A DNA stretch of 64,000 bases from Symsagittifera roscoffensis. Taxonomy: Eukaryota > Xenacoelomorpha > Acoela > Convolutidae. The notes below the pieces were generated by a model. The model did not search any database and was not told the DNA's origin. It saw only the letters and a list, made by a program, of their open reading frames with translations. Made by a program: the position numbers and the translations under genes. Of this stretch, positions 45,790 through 58,239 are shown one piece after another. Position 1 is the stretch's first letter. Every line of letters starts with the position of its first letter. The stretch is from positions 42,981,380 to 43,045,379 of the forward strand of contig NC_087064.1 of the NCBI RefSeq assembly GCF_963678635.1. Direction: 5' to 3'.

Positions 45790-46440
45790 AAAAGAGAGAC
45801 ATCGTAAAGCTTACGATGGTTTTAGTTTTCTATGGTCCAACTTCTAAATGTTTGATATAAGTAACCACTGGAAAAAATGAGACAGATCATGAATTTAAAT
45901 TTGGTTTTATTTTCTTTGGTACAACTTCTAAGTGTTTTTTATGAATAATTACTGGAAAAATGAGACAGCTCATGTTTTTAATTTGTTTAATTTTCTGTGG
46001 CACAAATTTTTAGTGCTTTTTTAAAAAAAACCTCTGAAAAAGTGAGACAGATCATGAAAATACTTTTCAGATAACCAAACCAAAGTCAAATTGAAATGTC
46101 TTTTATTTTTCTGTGGTACAAATTATAAGTGTTTTATTTAAAAACCACCGGAAAAAGTGGGACAGATCATGAATTTAAAATTGGTTTAACTTCTGAAAGT
46201 TTTATATGAATAGTTACTGGAAAAATGAGACAGCTTAATTTGGTTTCATTTTCTGTGGCACAAAATCCAAGTGTTTTTATTTGAATAACCTCTGAAAAAG
46301 TGAGACAGATCAAGAAATTACTTTCCAGATAACCAAACCCAAGTAAAACTGAGATGTCTTTTAGTTTTCTGTGGTACAAATTGTAAGTGTTTAACATAAA
46401 TAATCGCTAGAAAAACGAAAGAGATGAAATTACTTTTCAA
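45790..46440. repeat. degenerate ~80-bp tandem array
   Basis: GAGACAGATCATGAATTT or close variants recur at 45879, 45961, 46043, 46158, 46227 and 46301, each with TTTTCTGTGG(C/T)ACAA and AA(A/T)AA(C/T)(T/C)(A/C)CTGGAAAAA. The corresponding place in the next 4-kb unit (near 50530) has only one such unit, so the array expanded in this copy. Confidence 0.75.
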
Positions 46441-46789
46441 ATATCCAAACCCAAGTCCAATTAAATTATCTAATAAAATTTTGCTCTCAGTCTGAGATGA
46501 TAAAACCCACATGGAACCTAAAATTTGATTCCTCACAAATGTTTGTCAGTCTAATTCATTTACTCGATGATTTTTATGAAAAAGATTTAGATCTAGATTT
46601 TAATTAACAGCGAATTTTCGGTTTAAATTATGCGCAATTTTAAATATTTGTTGATTATATATATTTTTTATTTAGTCTTATTTTTTTATTAATTAATTCT
46701 TTTGTCTAGAATGTAGCTTTTTCTTTCCTCGCCATGTTTTAAAATGGAGATTTTTGATGATGTTTTTTAATATTTGATTATCACTATAT

Positions 46790-47297
46790 ATTTATCAGAT
46801 TTTCCCCGAATTCAGATTCAGGCAATATATATTCTAGTCCAGAAATTAATTTCACTCTTGAAAATGATAGATTGGGTGCACATTTGTTCTTTAATTTTAA
46901 GAAATACATGGATATATAGATTTTTTACAAAAGAAAAATATTTTGAATTCCAAATGCAAAAGAGCGATAAAAGAGATGCAAGATTAAAGGTGTATATAGA
47001 ATTTTTCCAAGAAAGTGGGGCTCCCCTTCTATAACTGAATTTGCTTTGTTTTTCAATCATAAATATCTAATTCATTATCCTGTTATTACGTTTTTGTGAA
47101 ATAAATCGTCTGATTACTTTCCAATGCATATTGATCATGAAATTTATGAATTGCCCATTCTGGCTGGATATTGCCCTGCTCTTAATTCCACTAAAGTGAA
47201 ATGGATTGAAACGGAGATTGTTTGCTTGAATAGTAAAACTTACTTTGATTATAATGATCAGGATGATAATAAAAACTGCTATGAAAGGCTCTAACAG
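46790..47297 (+). pseudogene. coding-like remnant in intron unit 1
   Basis: One frame gives NSDSGNIYSSPEINFTLEND, RLGAHLFFNFKKYMDI; after indels another gives YFPMHIDHEIYELPILAGYC and STKVKWIETEIVCLNSKTYF, ending CYERL and a stop at 47295. Both blocks have counterparts at 50930-51448 with mainly replacement differences. This suggests a dead protein-coding fragment carried by the repeat unit. No family is recognised and the frame relations between blocks are unclear. Confidence 0.3.
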
Positions 47298-47709
47298 AAC
47301 TATCTCTAATCCACTTGAAAAATACGAGAGTGCTTCAATTTAAAAAATTATATGAGGGTGCCAATCGTGGTTTTCGGCTTGTTGATAACTAATTCAAAAC
47401 ATATGAATAGATTAAAATTGTATTATTTTTTTCTATTGCAAATGTCGCGCTCTCAATGATAAAATTTCTTCAAATCCTTGGAATTAATAATCAGTTTTAG
47501 CATTTTTGAAACATAAGTGCTTTTTTAAATAAAAAACTGCAATAGTTATTTTGAACAAATAATTGCATGTTTTTAATGTCGATTTTTTTTTCGCGTTCAA
47601 TCTCACTGAATGCCGTGTTAACTTTTTTGATATACTTTTAAGAAAATTTGAACGAAAACAATTTACAGTTTTTGAATGCATTTCTAGTTAATAACTAATT
47701 GCTACTGTA

Positions 47710-47945
47710 ATGAATTTATTGGTAAATCATGTAAAAACATTATGGATTGAAGTTTTAAATCAATTATTCATTGGTTTTCAGAACCAATGAATAATTGATT
47801 TAAAAGAATAGTTGATTTAATCCACAATTTTTTAGCCGAAGACAGCTCAACATTTTTCACAGGCGTGCTGAGTGATTTATTTTTCTTGTCTGTGACAATC
47901 TTGATTTTGGACCACTCTACTGGAAAATACTTGGGAGTGTAATGT
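47710..47945. mobile_element. insertion with perfect 24-bp hairpin
   Basis: About 230 bp are present here but absent at the same place in the next unit, which reads CTACTGTACTGATGTTGATC (about 51866). The insert contains arms of 24 bp, 47753-47776 and 47782-47805, perfectly complementary with a 5-base loop TTCAG and extended by imperfect pairing. The flanks start and end at TA, so a TA-targeting MITE is possible; terminal inverted repeats at the very ends are not clear. Confidence 0.5.
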
Positions 47946-48810
47946 TGATATTTTTATCTAGACAGGTTCTTTGACTCGCGTGATAGCTTTTTTAATCTTT
48001 TTTTGACTTTCTTCTCTATTAAAACACAAATAATCCCAGATGATTTAATCCATGTATTTTTGATATTTCAAATTTTTTACCCTTAAAAAATCCGAAACCT
48101 GCATTGCAAAGGTAGTTTCATGGGTGGTGAACTTTTTCTTCGATTTTCGGTATATCGTTATCTCCTGACCAAAAACCAGAATCATTGGAGCTTTCATTTA
48201 AAGAACTCAAAATTTCTATAAATTTTTGCGTGTGAGTACTATACAATCATCAACGTTCGGATTGCGACAACTCATTTTTGGGAGAGCGCTTGAAATTTAT
48301 TATCAATTAATTATAAATTAGAAAAAACAGGAACATTTTTCGAAAGTTTTTCTCAATTTGAATTTAAGTGTATAGCAGAAATGGTCTGAACTTGAGGATT
48401 CCTATAAAACTTGAAATCATTTTTAATTTAAAAATTGATTTTCAATTACTGTTATTTTTAAATTTCGTAATATAATTACCACTGGTTAGCTACAAATTAC
48501 TCGTTGTGGGTTATGGATAGCTATTTCAAACATTGTGGACTAAAGCTCGTTGAAGTAAGCAGACTGCAACAATAGTTTTGGAATACTATTTTTTTTGGTG
48601 GAGGGGGGGTGGGGAGGATACGGTTGTGTAGAGAGCTAAAAGTAGTTTCTAATTAGTACAAGTAATTTTTAAACCTTCACTTCAGTTAATAATAAATAAT
48701 AGTTAATTAAGGGGCGGGGGAAGCAGGCTACAGTGGTGTAGAGAGCTAAATTAGTTATTAATTATAACAATTGAAGGAAGTAATTTTTTAAGTTTTGCTC
48801 TCGCCCGAAT

Positions 48811-49019
48811 CCGTATCCTGCTCACCTCCTTCCCAGGTGTTTAAGTGCCTAAACTACTACTACTTGCGTCATTGTAGTTATGCGTGTTAAGCTAGTCTCT
48901 TTTTACCTGGCCCGCGTTCAACGCCCTTCAAAACATTCCAAGTGGGAGCTGTTTGATCCTCTTATTCCTATTTATTTCATTAGTCTCAGTTTGGCAGAAC
49001 AATTAAGCAAAAGGTAAAA
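48811..49019. repeat. block identical to 52741-52949
   Basis: These 209 bp match the block 3930 bp downstream without a difference, while flanking sequence of the two units differs by indels and many substitutions. A more diverged relative is at about 44730-44900 and shorter relatives occur in intron 2 (near 60120 and 62170). No coding frame or RNA structure is recognised. Confidence 0.9.
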
Positions 49020-50929
49020 AGTTAATTGATAGGGCTTGTCATGAGTATCTCCTCTACGGTAACCTTAACGTCCTAGTTTCAAAGAAAAAAGTTATGGCTT
49101 TCTAAAAAGTCCAAAAAAAGTGCATAAAGGGTTCGATTTTGTTTATAGAATGAAATCAATATAAACGAAGAATTAGTCTATTTGTTGACTTTTTCTGTGC
49201 ATTTTTCTTCACTTTTCTCGACAAACACTTAGCCAGTTTTTTTGTAATTGGGTTAAGTTGTTGAATTTTCTGTTTTGTTGGCATTGCATTGATAACGCAA
49301 GCGGAACGTAGTGTCATACTATTATACCCTTTTTTCCAATCCGCATGTTTAGAAGGTAGGGATCTTTCTTGCAATATTGGTTTCTACATTTTTCTGTAGA
49401 AGTTCCTACATGGCCCTGAAAAAAGTTTCCTTGTTTTAAATTTTTCTAATGGTGTGATGTTTTTCAGAATTTTCAATCATAAAATAATCTTCACTTTAAA
49501 AAGGTTCAAGGTGCTATTATTCCTTCTGGTACTTGAATAACTCTTCTTGAAAATCAGATTCCGCTTTCGTAACAAAGAAACGTCTTAGGGACTGGATTTT
49601 TAGGGTTTTACTTATGATTCGATTTTCATATTTTGCAAAGCGTTCCAGTGACAAAAAATTACGGTCTGAACTTATCGCTCTGTTGTTTTACATTCTTCTG
49701 TGAATATAAATAGCCTTTCGGTAATCATTTAGTGTCTGAGCTAGACTTTGAAAAATTAAGTGAGGTGAGCTTTTGTGTTTTTAAATGGGAATTAGATTTT
49801 ACTAACCTTGCCACTTGGGGGGGGGGGCTAATCGCAGGAAACAAGTATTCATTAAAAACTGAATTTGTTTGAAATGAGCAATGGAAACATTTTTTTCTAA
49901 TGAGATGTCCTTCACCTGCATCTTTTAGCTGGTGAGATTTGACGCCCGCACACGCACTTTTCGTTTGTTTATATTGTGATGCGATTATATCTAAATAATA
50001 TTTGAGCTCACCGTCAATTTTAACACCGTAATTTTTGTTGACATTGCATTGATAACGCAAGCGGAACGAAGTGTCATACTACGTTGTCCATTTTTTCCAA
50101 TCCACAAGACAAGAAGGTAGGGATCTTTCCTGCGTCATTGGTTTCTAAACTTTTCTGTAGAAAATCAAACACGGCCATGAAAAAAGTTAACTTACTTTTA
50201 AAAAGCTTTTTTTCCCAGTTTCTGATATTTTTTCTCGATTTTCCCTACATAGATTTCACTGCATAAGCCTCCCCATGCTTTGTAGAAAAATCAGTATAAA
50301 CCTAGAAGGCCATCTTTGACCGTTTAATCCAGCTCTCTCTCTTTCTCTCTCAACCGTATCCTGCTCTACCCCTCCACCACCAGCCCCCCAATGGTGCCCA
50401 AACGGTTGCCCAGTCAAATCAATTATTTTTTTTTTCATTTCCGTCCCTGCGCAAGTGGATAGTATAAAAAATCTCAGGAAAAGAGAGACAGCATAAAGCT
50501 TACGATAATTTTAATCTTCTGTGGTCCAAAAACGTGAACGATTTCTAATTACGAAAGTGGAATTTATTTTTCAGATAAGTTTTTATTCCCAGCGGGATAA
50601 AAACTTTACCTATTGATCCAGTTTTCTGAAGTTGAGTTCATGTTATCAAAAAAAAGCGCAAAGAAATGTCTGAGGTGATAAAAACACACAGATCCTTAAA
50701 TTTGAATCCTCAATTGTGTTTTTCAGTTTTATTCAATCGTTCAATGATATTTTTGAAAAAGATTTAGATCTAGATTTTAATTTACAGCCAATTTTTGGTT
50801 TAAGTTGTGCGCAATTTTAAATTTAAGTTGATTATAAATTTTTTCATCATTTATTTAATCTAGAATGAAGCTTTTTCTTTCCTCGCCATATTTTGCAAAG
50901 GAGAATTTTGATGTTTTTTTTTGAAATTT

Positions 50930-51448
50930 TGATTATCACTAGTCTTATCAGATTTTTACCGAATTCAGATTCAGAAAATATGTATTTTAGTCCAGAAATT
51001 ATTTTGGCTGTTGAAAATGATAGATTTGGTGCACATTCGGACTTTAATTTTAAGAAATACATTGAATACATGGATATATTATACAAGGAAAATTGTTTTG
51101 AATTTTAAATGCAAAAGAGCGATAAAAAAGATGCAAGATTAAAGGTGTGCATAGAAATTTTAAAAAAAGTGGGACTCCCCTACTAAAAGCGAATTTGCTT
51201 TGTTTTTCAATCATGTATATTTATTTCCTTATCCTGTTATTACATTATGTGAAAACATTCGTCTTATTACTTTCCAATGCATATTGAACATGAAGTTTTT
51301 GAATTGCCCATTCTGGCTTGATTTTGCCCATGATCTTAGTTCTACTAAAGTGGAATGGATTGGAACTGAGATGGTTTGCTTGAGTAGTGAAACGTACTGT
51401 GCTTTTAGTGATCAGGAAAATAAACAAAATGGCTATGAAAGGCTTTAA
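50930..51448 (+). pseudogene. coding-like remnant in intron unit 2
   Basis: This is the second copy of the remnant at 46790-47297. The frame to 51108 reads SDSENMYFSPEIILAVENDR and FGAHSDFNFKKYIEYMD. The frame to 51448 ends STKVEWIGTEMVCLSSETYC and NGYERL. A one-base difference between the units near 51325 changes the frame. It is degenerate and function unknown. Confidence 0.3.
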
Positions 51449-52740
51449 CAAAACAAAAGGCTTTAACATAAACAAAAGGCTCTAATCCACTTGGAAAATA
51501 AGAGAGTGCTTCCAACTAAAAAAACATACGAGTGTGTCAATCGTGGTTTTTGGCTTGTTGATAACCACATCAAATTAGATAATCAGATTTAAAAATCTAT
51601 GACTTCTATTGGAAATGTCGCGTTCTAATTGATACTTTTTCTACAAAGCCTTCGAATTAATAATCAGTTTTAGCATTTTTGAAATATAAATAATAAAAAA
51701 CTGCAATAATTTTTCTGAACAAATGATTGCATGTATTTTTGATGTTTAAATTTACTCGCGTTCAATCTCACTGATTGCTGTGTTAACTTTTTTGATATAC
51801 TTTTAAGAGAAGTTAAACCAAAACAATTTACATTTTTTCACTGCATTTCTTTAATTACTAATTGCTACTGTACTGATGTTGATCTTTTTATGTAGACAGG
51901 TTCTTTGACTCGCGTGATAGCTTTTCTACTTTTCTATCTATTTTGGTTTTCGTCTCTTTTAAAACACAAACAGTTCCAGATGATTTAATCCATGTATTTT
52001 CAAATTTTTTGTTTCGATTTCCGGTATATCGTTATCTTCTGACCAAAAACCAGAGTCGTTGGAGATTTCATTTAAAGAGTTAAATATTTCTATAAAACTT
52101 TGCGCGTGTTTACTATACAATCTTCAACGTTCTGATTGCGACAACTCGAACTTGATTATCAATTAATTGTAATGATTTTTGAGCAAAGCTATAGAAACTT
52201 TCAATTTAGCCTGGATTGATATAGAAGTTTTTCGAAATGAATTAGTAGAAAAGAAAAGACAGGAAAATTTTTCGAATGTTTTTCTCAATTTGAATAAATA
52301 AAAGTGTACATGAGAAATGGTCTGATCTAGAGGGTTTCAATAAAACTTAAAATCAATTTTTAATTAAAAAAAATTGATTTTTAATTATTTCTTTTTTTTT
52401 GTAATATAATTACTACTGGTTAGCTACAAGTTATTCATGGTGGATTTTGGATAACTACTTCAAACTTTGTGGGCTAAAACTCGTTAAGGTAAGCAGACTG
52501 CAACATTATCTTTTGAATAATAGTTTTTTTTGGGGGGGGGCAGGATAGGGTTAAGTAGAGAGCTAAAAGTAGTTATTAATTAGTTCAAGTATTTTTTAAA
52601 ACTTTTACTTCAGTTAATAATAGTTTAATTTTAGTTTTTTTTTCGGGGCGGGGGGAGCAGGATACAGTTGTGTAGACTAAATTAATCATTAATTAGTACA
52701 ATTGAAGGAAGTAATTTTTATGTTTTGCTCTTGCACGAAT

Positions 52741-52949
52741 CCGTATCCTGCTCACCTCCTTCCCAGGTGTTTAAGTGCCTAAACTACTACTACTTGCGTC
52801 ATTGTAGTTATGCGTGTTAAGCTAGTCTCTTTTTACCTGGCCCGCGTTCAACGCCCTTCAAAACATTCCAAGTGGGAGCTGTTTGATCCTCTTATTCCTA
52901 TTTATTTCATTAGTCTCAGTTTGGCAGAACAATTAAGCAAAAGGTAAAA
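52741..52949. repeat. block identical to 48811-49019
   Basis: Second member of the 209-bp identical pair, start of the third, partial 4-kb unit. Confidence 0.9.
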
Positions 52950-55419
52950 GGTTAATTGATAGGGCTTGTCATGAGTGTCTCCTCTGCGGTAACCTCTACG
53001 TCCTAGTTTTCAAATAAAAAAGTTCTGGCGATCTAAAAGTTGAAGAAAGTGCATAAGGGTTCGATTTTGTTTCAAAAGAAAAAGCATTTTGCTTGAAAAG
53101 TGATATTTTTTGATCGTTTTTGAACTTAGCTCGTTCCAGAAAAATCCCTCCAATTTATCTGATAAGGGGTTCAACCTCAAGAAAAGAAGATAGGGATCTT
53201 CCATGTCTATTTTTTCCACAATTGTTTTCTGTAGAAAATCAAACATTGCGCTGAAAAAAGTTCATTTCTTTTTTTAGTTTTTCTGAGATTTTTTTATTTT
53301 GGGTTTGTCCTAATAAATCTCAGATTAAGGTTTCAATGGAAAAAAGTTTCACTGCATCAACTTATACTTCCTAAGTTTGTTATTGAAATATGTATAAACC
53401 AAGGAGAAGTCCTACTGTTCTCCTTGGTCCTATTTTTGTCAATTTTTTCTTGCTTTCTTTCTTTATCAAAGAACACCTTGCCAAATCTGTTTGACAATGG
53501 GTTGGATTTTAAATTTTTTCGGCGGATCAAAACTTTGCTTTGAGTTAATTTATTTGATGTATAAGTATAAGTTATCGTGGTGCTTGAAATACTAATTTCC
53601 TCTGATACTCGAAAATTTTTTCTTGAAAAACTCTTTGGTTTTGGTAGTGAAATCAATATAAACCAAGTACATTTGTTGATCGTTTTTGACAAATTTTTCT
53701 TTCACTTTTGTTACAAAACGCCTTGCTGAATCTGTTTTATAATGGCTTGGTTTTTAAAATTTTCGGTGGATGGACAAGTAAAGTTCGTCTGCTACCTGAA
53801 AAACTAATTTCCTCTGATGCTCGAAAATTTGTTTTTGAAAAACTTATATAATGAAATCAATATAAATCAAGGAGTAATCTATTTGTTTGCCGTTTATGTG
53901 CATTTTTTTTTCACTTTTCTCAAAAAATAATTAGCCAATTTCTTTTAGAATTGATAACGGAAGCGGAACGTAATGTCATACTACGATATCCATTTTTTTC
54001 CAATCCGCAAGACAAGAAAGTAGGGATCTTTCCTGTATTATTGGTTTTTAAACTTTTCTTTAGAAAATCTTACATGAATGTGGAAAAAATTCGCTTGTTT
54101 TTCTAATTTTTTCTGATGTGAAATTTTTCAGATTTTTCAATCATAAAATAATTTTAACCTTAAAAAGGTTCGATATGGTATAATTTCTTCCAGTACTTGA
54201 AAAACTATTCTTGAAAATCAGATTTTGCATCGTAACACATAAATTTCTTATGGACTGGATTTTTAGGGTTTTACTTATGATTCGACCTTCATATTTTACA
54301 AAGCATTCCAGTGGCAATAAATTACGGTCTGAACTTATCGCTCTGTTGTTTGACCTTCTTTTGTAAATGTAAATAGCCATTCTGCAATCAATTGCCTTCT
54401 GAGCTAGAATTAAAAAAATAAGTGAGGTGAGCTATTGTACTTGTAAATGGGATTTAGATTTTACGAACCTTCCCACTTGGTGGGTGAATTTGAAAGCTTA
54501 CGCCTCAAAAGAGCAGCAGTTTTTTTTAGCAAATCGCAGGAAACAAGTAGTCATTAAAAACTGAATTTGTTCGAAGCGAGCAATGGAAACATTTTTGTCT
54601 ATAGAGACGTCCTTCGCCTGAATCTTTGAGCTGATGAGATTTGATGCGCGCACACTTTTCTATTGTTTATTTTTTGATGCGATTATGTTTTAATAATATT
54701 TGAGTTCCCCGTCAAATTTAGCACCGAAGTTTTGTTGACATTGCATTGATAACGCAAGCGGAACGTTGTGTCATACTACGGTGTCCGTTTTTTCCAATCC
54801 GCAAGACAAAAAGGTTGGGATCTTTTCTGCATTATTGGTTGAAGAAAATCCAACATGGCCCTGAAAAAAGTTCAATTGTTTTTTTTTAGCCTTTTTCCGG
54901 TTTCTGATATTTTACTTGAATTGCCCTATCAAATTCGAGCTTTAATTTTCAAATGAAAGAACAAGGCGTTTTTACTGCTCAAGCCTCCCCAGGCTTTCTA
55001 GAGAAATCAGTATAAACCTGGGAGAAGACCATCTTTGACCGTTTATGTCAGTTTTTTTTTTCGATATGTAGCTAGCCGAATCTGAGGGTAAGGTTCAATC
55101 GACAAAAAGAATGCTTTTAGACGTCTGACCTGTACTAGGAGCCTTCCATTGTTTTATTAGAAAAAGCGTTATTGATTAAGGAAAAGTCTGTTTTGGTTTT
55201 TTCACAGTTTTTTTTTGGAAAATCGAAAACTACCCAGCTGTATCTGGGATTGGAGTTTCAATTAAGATAACGAGTGGTAGGAATTTTCACTAAAAAGCAG
55301 CAAATCACTTACTTCAGCAGAAAAACTACAGCGGTTTTGGTTAATTCCTTTTTTGACCTTTTGAAGTCAGTTTACCTCCAGTTTCAGCAGGGCGTGAATA
55401 TTTGACTGTCTACAAAAGG

Positions 55420-55495
55420 GCATGGAGCAATTGGTAGGACGTAAGACTCTGAATCTCTTGTTCTCTGCTTTGAATCCGGCGCATAGAATGTTATA
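55420..55495 (+). repeat. tRNA-Gln-like pseudogene or SINE head
   Basis: GAGCAATTGGTAGGACG looks like a D arm, AGACTCTGAATCTCTT like an anticodon arm with CTG in the loop, and GCTTTGAATCC like a degenerate T arm. The T stem and acceptor stem do not pair well, so it is not a functional tRNA gene as far as can be judged by eye. Confidence 0.4.
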
Positions 55496-55844
55496 ACTTT
55501 CCAAGACTTATTGCTTTTTATTCCCCTTTCTCCTTTTTCGTGGCCTTTTTATAGTTGCGTTTTTCTATTTTCTCGCACGTGTACGCTAAGTGTAGCTTCG
55601 CCTCTGTGTGAATATTTATTTTTAGAGCAGAGCAGCTTGTTAGTTTGGTCTGTTTGGACTTCGATACTACCAATCTAGTAATAATAGCTCAATACAATTT
55701 ATTTCGAGAATGATGATTACAACTTGTCGAAAACATCCGTGAATTGTTTATTTGTTGTACTAATTTATTGTTAGATCAAGGAAAGTAAATTATGTCCGTG
55801 AATTGGGAAGTCATCTCATCGACAAGAGATCAATGTTATTTCAG

Positions 55845-56104
55845 GTGGACATACCTCTCGGATACGAAGATTTCAACCCTCCAAGATCTTCCACACAGAA
55901 TCGGTTTGTGAACAATCTGAGGTGTTCATATGATCCTCTAGACTACCACGAACACTACTTTACCTCGCCGAACAAACCATTCACGCCCCGCATAAACAGC
56001 TACACCGAAGCGACGAGCTCTGCGTTACGACATTACAAGGACGTATACGACTATGAGCCAGCAATTGCGAAGTCAGAAAGCGCACATAAAAGTACTGTAA
56101 AAAG
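55845..56104 (+). CDS. unrecognised host gene, coding exon 2
   Basis: The exon begins after the acceptor GTTATTTCAG and codes for 86 full residues plus two bases (AG), ending at the donor AAAAAG|GTATAG. The peptide VDIPLGYEDFNPPRSSTQNR, DYHEHYFTSPNKPFTPRINS, ALRHYKDVYDYEPAIAKSES is balanced in composition, unlike the AT-driven chance frames around it. The phase fits exon 1 (0) and exon 3 (AG plus A gives Arg). A short PFTPR...Y motif loosely recalls SPATA7-type ciliary proteins, too weak for a name. It is followed 30 bp later by a repeat (GGGACCTAGACTTCT) also found after exon 1. Confidence 0.65.
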
Positions 56105-58239
56105 GTATAGCCTTTTTGTTTCATTTTCGATTATACTTGTAATAGGGACCTAGACTTCTTTCCCGTAAAAACCTTACAAATCTTGTTGTAAAGGGCGTGC
56201 CTTGGGAGCTTATGGTCCCGGGCTCGAAGCTTGTTTTTTTTTTCTGGAATAGCTTGAATTGTCGAACTATCGTTATCCTGCTTATTTTTTGTTAACCGAT
56301 TATCCGAAGCATGGATTTTCTTGAAGAATCAGGGATTTTTTCACCATATTGGAGTGCCGTATTACTTTTAAGAGTAATGAACGTAATGAAGACTCTTATA
56401 TAGGTCTTGCTGATTATTTTTTGTTTTTTTTTTCAGAAAAAAGTCTTAAAATATTTATGCTCTTGAGTATAATGCACTTTTTGAGCTGAATTGAAATTCA
56501 TCTGCTGAAAGTGACGTAAATAGCACTCTCCAAATACGAACGTGGAAATGGCGCAAAAAAACGTGAACGATTTCTAGTTTCGAAAGTGGAATTTATTTTT
56601 AAGATAGTTTTTATTCCCAGCGGAATAAAAATTTTACCTATTGATCCAGTTTTCTCAAGTTGGTTTCATGTTATCAAAAAAGCGCAAATCATAAATTGTT
56701 CTAGAAACTAAAAGAGCTTAAAGGGCATCTATTTTTTCTTTGAAATTCGAAAGATTTTTTCAAGAAAGTCTGTTTTTTTTTAATGTTTACTTGCGTTCAT
56801 TACTCTTTTCCTATCTTCGATTGTCTATGTTTAAAGATGCCGGTTTTTAATTATTACGTTTTCGCTTTGAATGATTTCGGTTCATGTTTTATTGGTTAAG
56901 TTGCCTCATAACAGGTCGTTCAAAGCAAAAAAAGTTTTGGATGAGTGTTAGGCAAGAATTTGTAGTCTTTGAGATTTTATGATTCTTTTAATGTCTACCC
57001 AAACATTGTCTTCCTAATTACCGCTTGATTATGTGCTGTTTTTTGCCGTTCTCAAATTTTTCCCCAAGTTGATATTTTTTTGTGGAATACAAATGAAATC
57101 TTCAAGTTTTTTGGACGTTTTTTGTCTGCCAGCCTGCATTGATATATGTGTACTGTATCGCAAGTGTTGCGATGCTATGCTTCGTCTCTGCGTCTGAAAA
57201 TTACGTATTGCCTGTTATGTAATATGATATGTCTTCCTTCAGTCCCTCTCATTTGGTTAATTAAGTAAAAACACAATCGATGCTTACATAGTAAACATTT
57301 GAGGTATAATACGAGTTAATTTTTTCCCGGTTAACTCACAGAAAATCTTGCTCAGAAAATTAGTGTGCGATTTTCTTGGCGACGATTAGTAGCATGTGTT
57401 TTATCCGCCATCAGTATTTACTGTTATGTAAACTCTCTTAGACAGCTTGGACAGCTGTCTCTGCCAGGAAGACAAATTCTCGTAATTTGTGGCTCTAATC
57501 TCTTTGAGTGTCGGTGGTCCCAATCCATGAGTACGTAGATTTCTCCTCCAAGTTGATTTGTTTTTGTAAAGAGTAATGAACGAAGTGACTACTCTTATAT
57601 AGGTATTGGTGATTTTTTCGGCGTGTTTGATTTTTCGCGGTTTTTTTTTTAAGTTAACTTCATTTCCTTTTTTAAAGGAAAGGTAAATTAATCTATCGAA
57701 CTGCAAAAATGAAAATATGATTGTCTTTGAATTTCGAAATTGGAATTCAATTATCAAATTTCCCAGCAAAATAAAAACTTTACCTATTGATCCAGTTTTC
57801 TCAAAATTGGGTTGATTTAATCACAACAGCACCAGTCCTAAATTGTTTGAGAAGTTTAAAGAGCTTTAACGGTATATTTTCTTCGTTAAAATTCGGAAGT
57901 TGAAGTGGAAGTTTAAATTTTCGAAAAACAAGTCAATTTTTTCTTTCCTTGCGCTCATTAAATTTTTCCAACTATCAGTTGGCTGATTGTTTCTTGCAAT
58001 TACATAGCTCTCTTTCGCAATTGTGGCTTGTATGCGAAGTGCAGATTTGCCGATGTGTGAAACAGTGATGCCGCTGCTCGAATGGGGTTTTTAAGAGCTG
58101 ATTAACGTTTTTCAGACTATATCTTTAGGAACAGCTTTCAAATTTGTTCGGGCTCGCTCAAATTTGATAATTCGCTGTTGTTACTTCTGATTTCTTTTTA
58201 AGTTTAGTTCATTTCTTCTGGTAAATTGAAGGTAAACTC

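Larger units (their letters stand above)
43871..55844 (+). other. intron 1 of the split gene
   Basis: GT-AG intron of 11974 bp made mainly of about 4-kb tandem units. The landmark TGCGTGTT(A/C)A..(T/C)(A/T)GTCTC occurs at 44741, 48883 and 52813. The third unit is partial. Sub-repeats, such as TTGCATTGATAACGCAAGCG at 49284, 50044 and 54742 (with a variant near 53945), add a second level. No complete gene lies in it. Confidence 0.6.
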
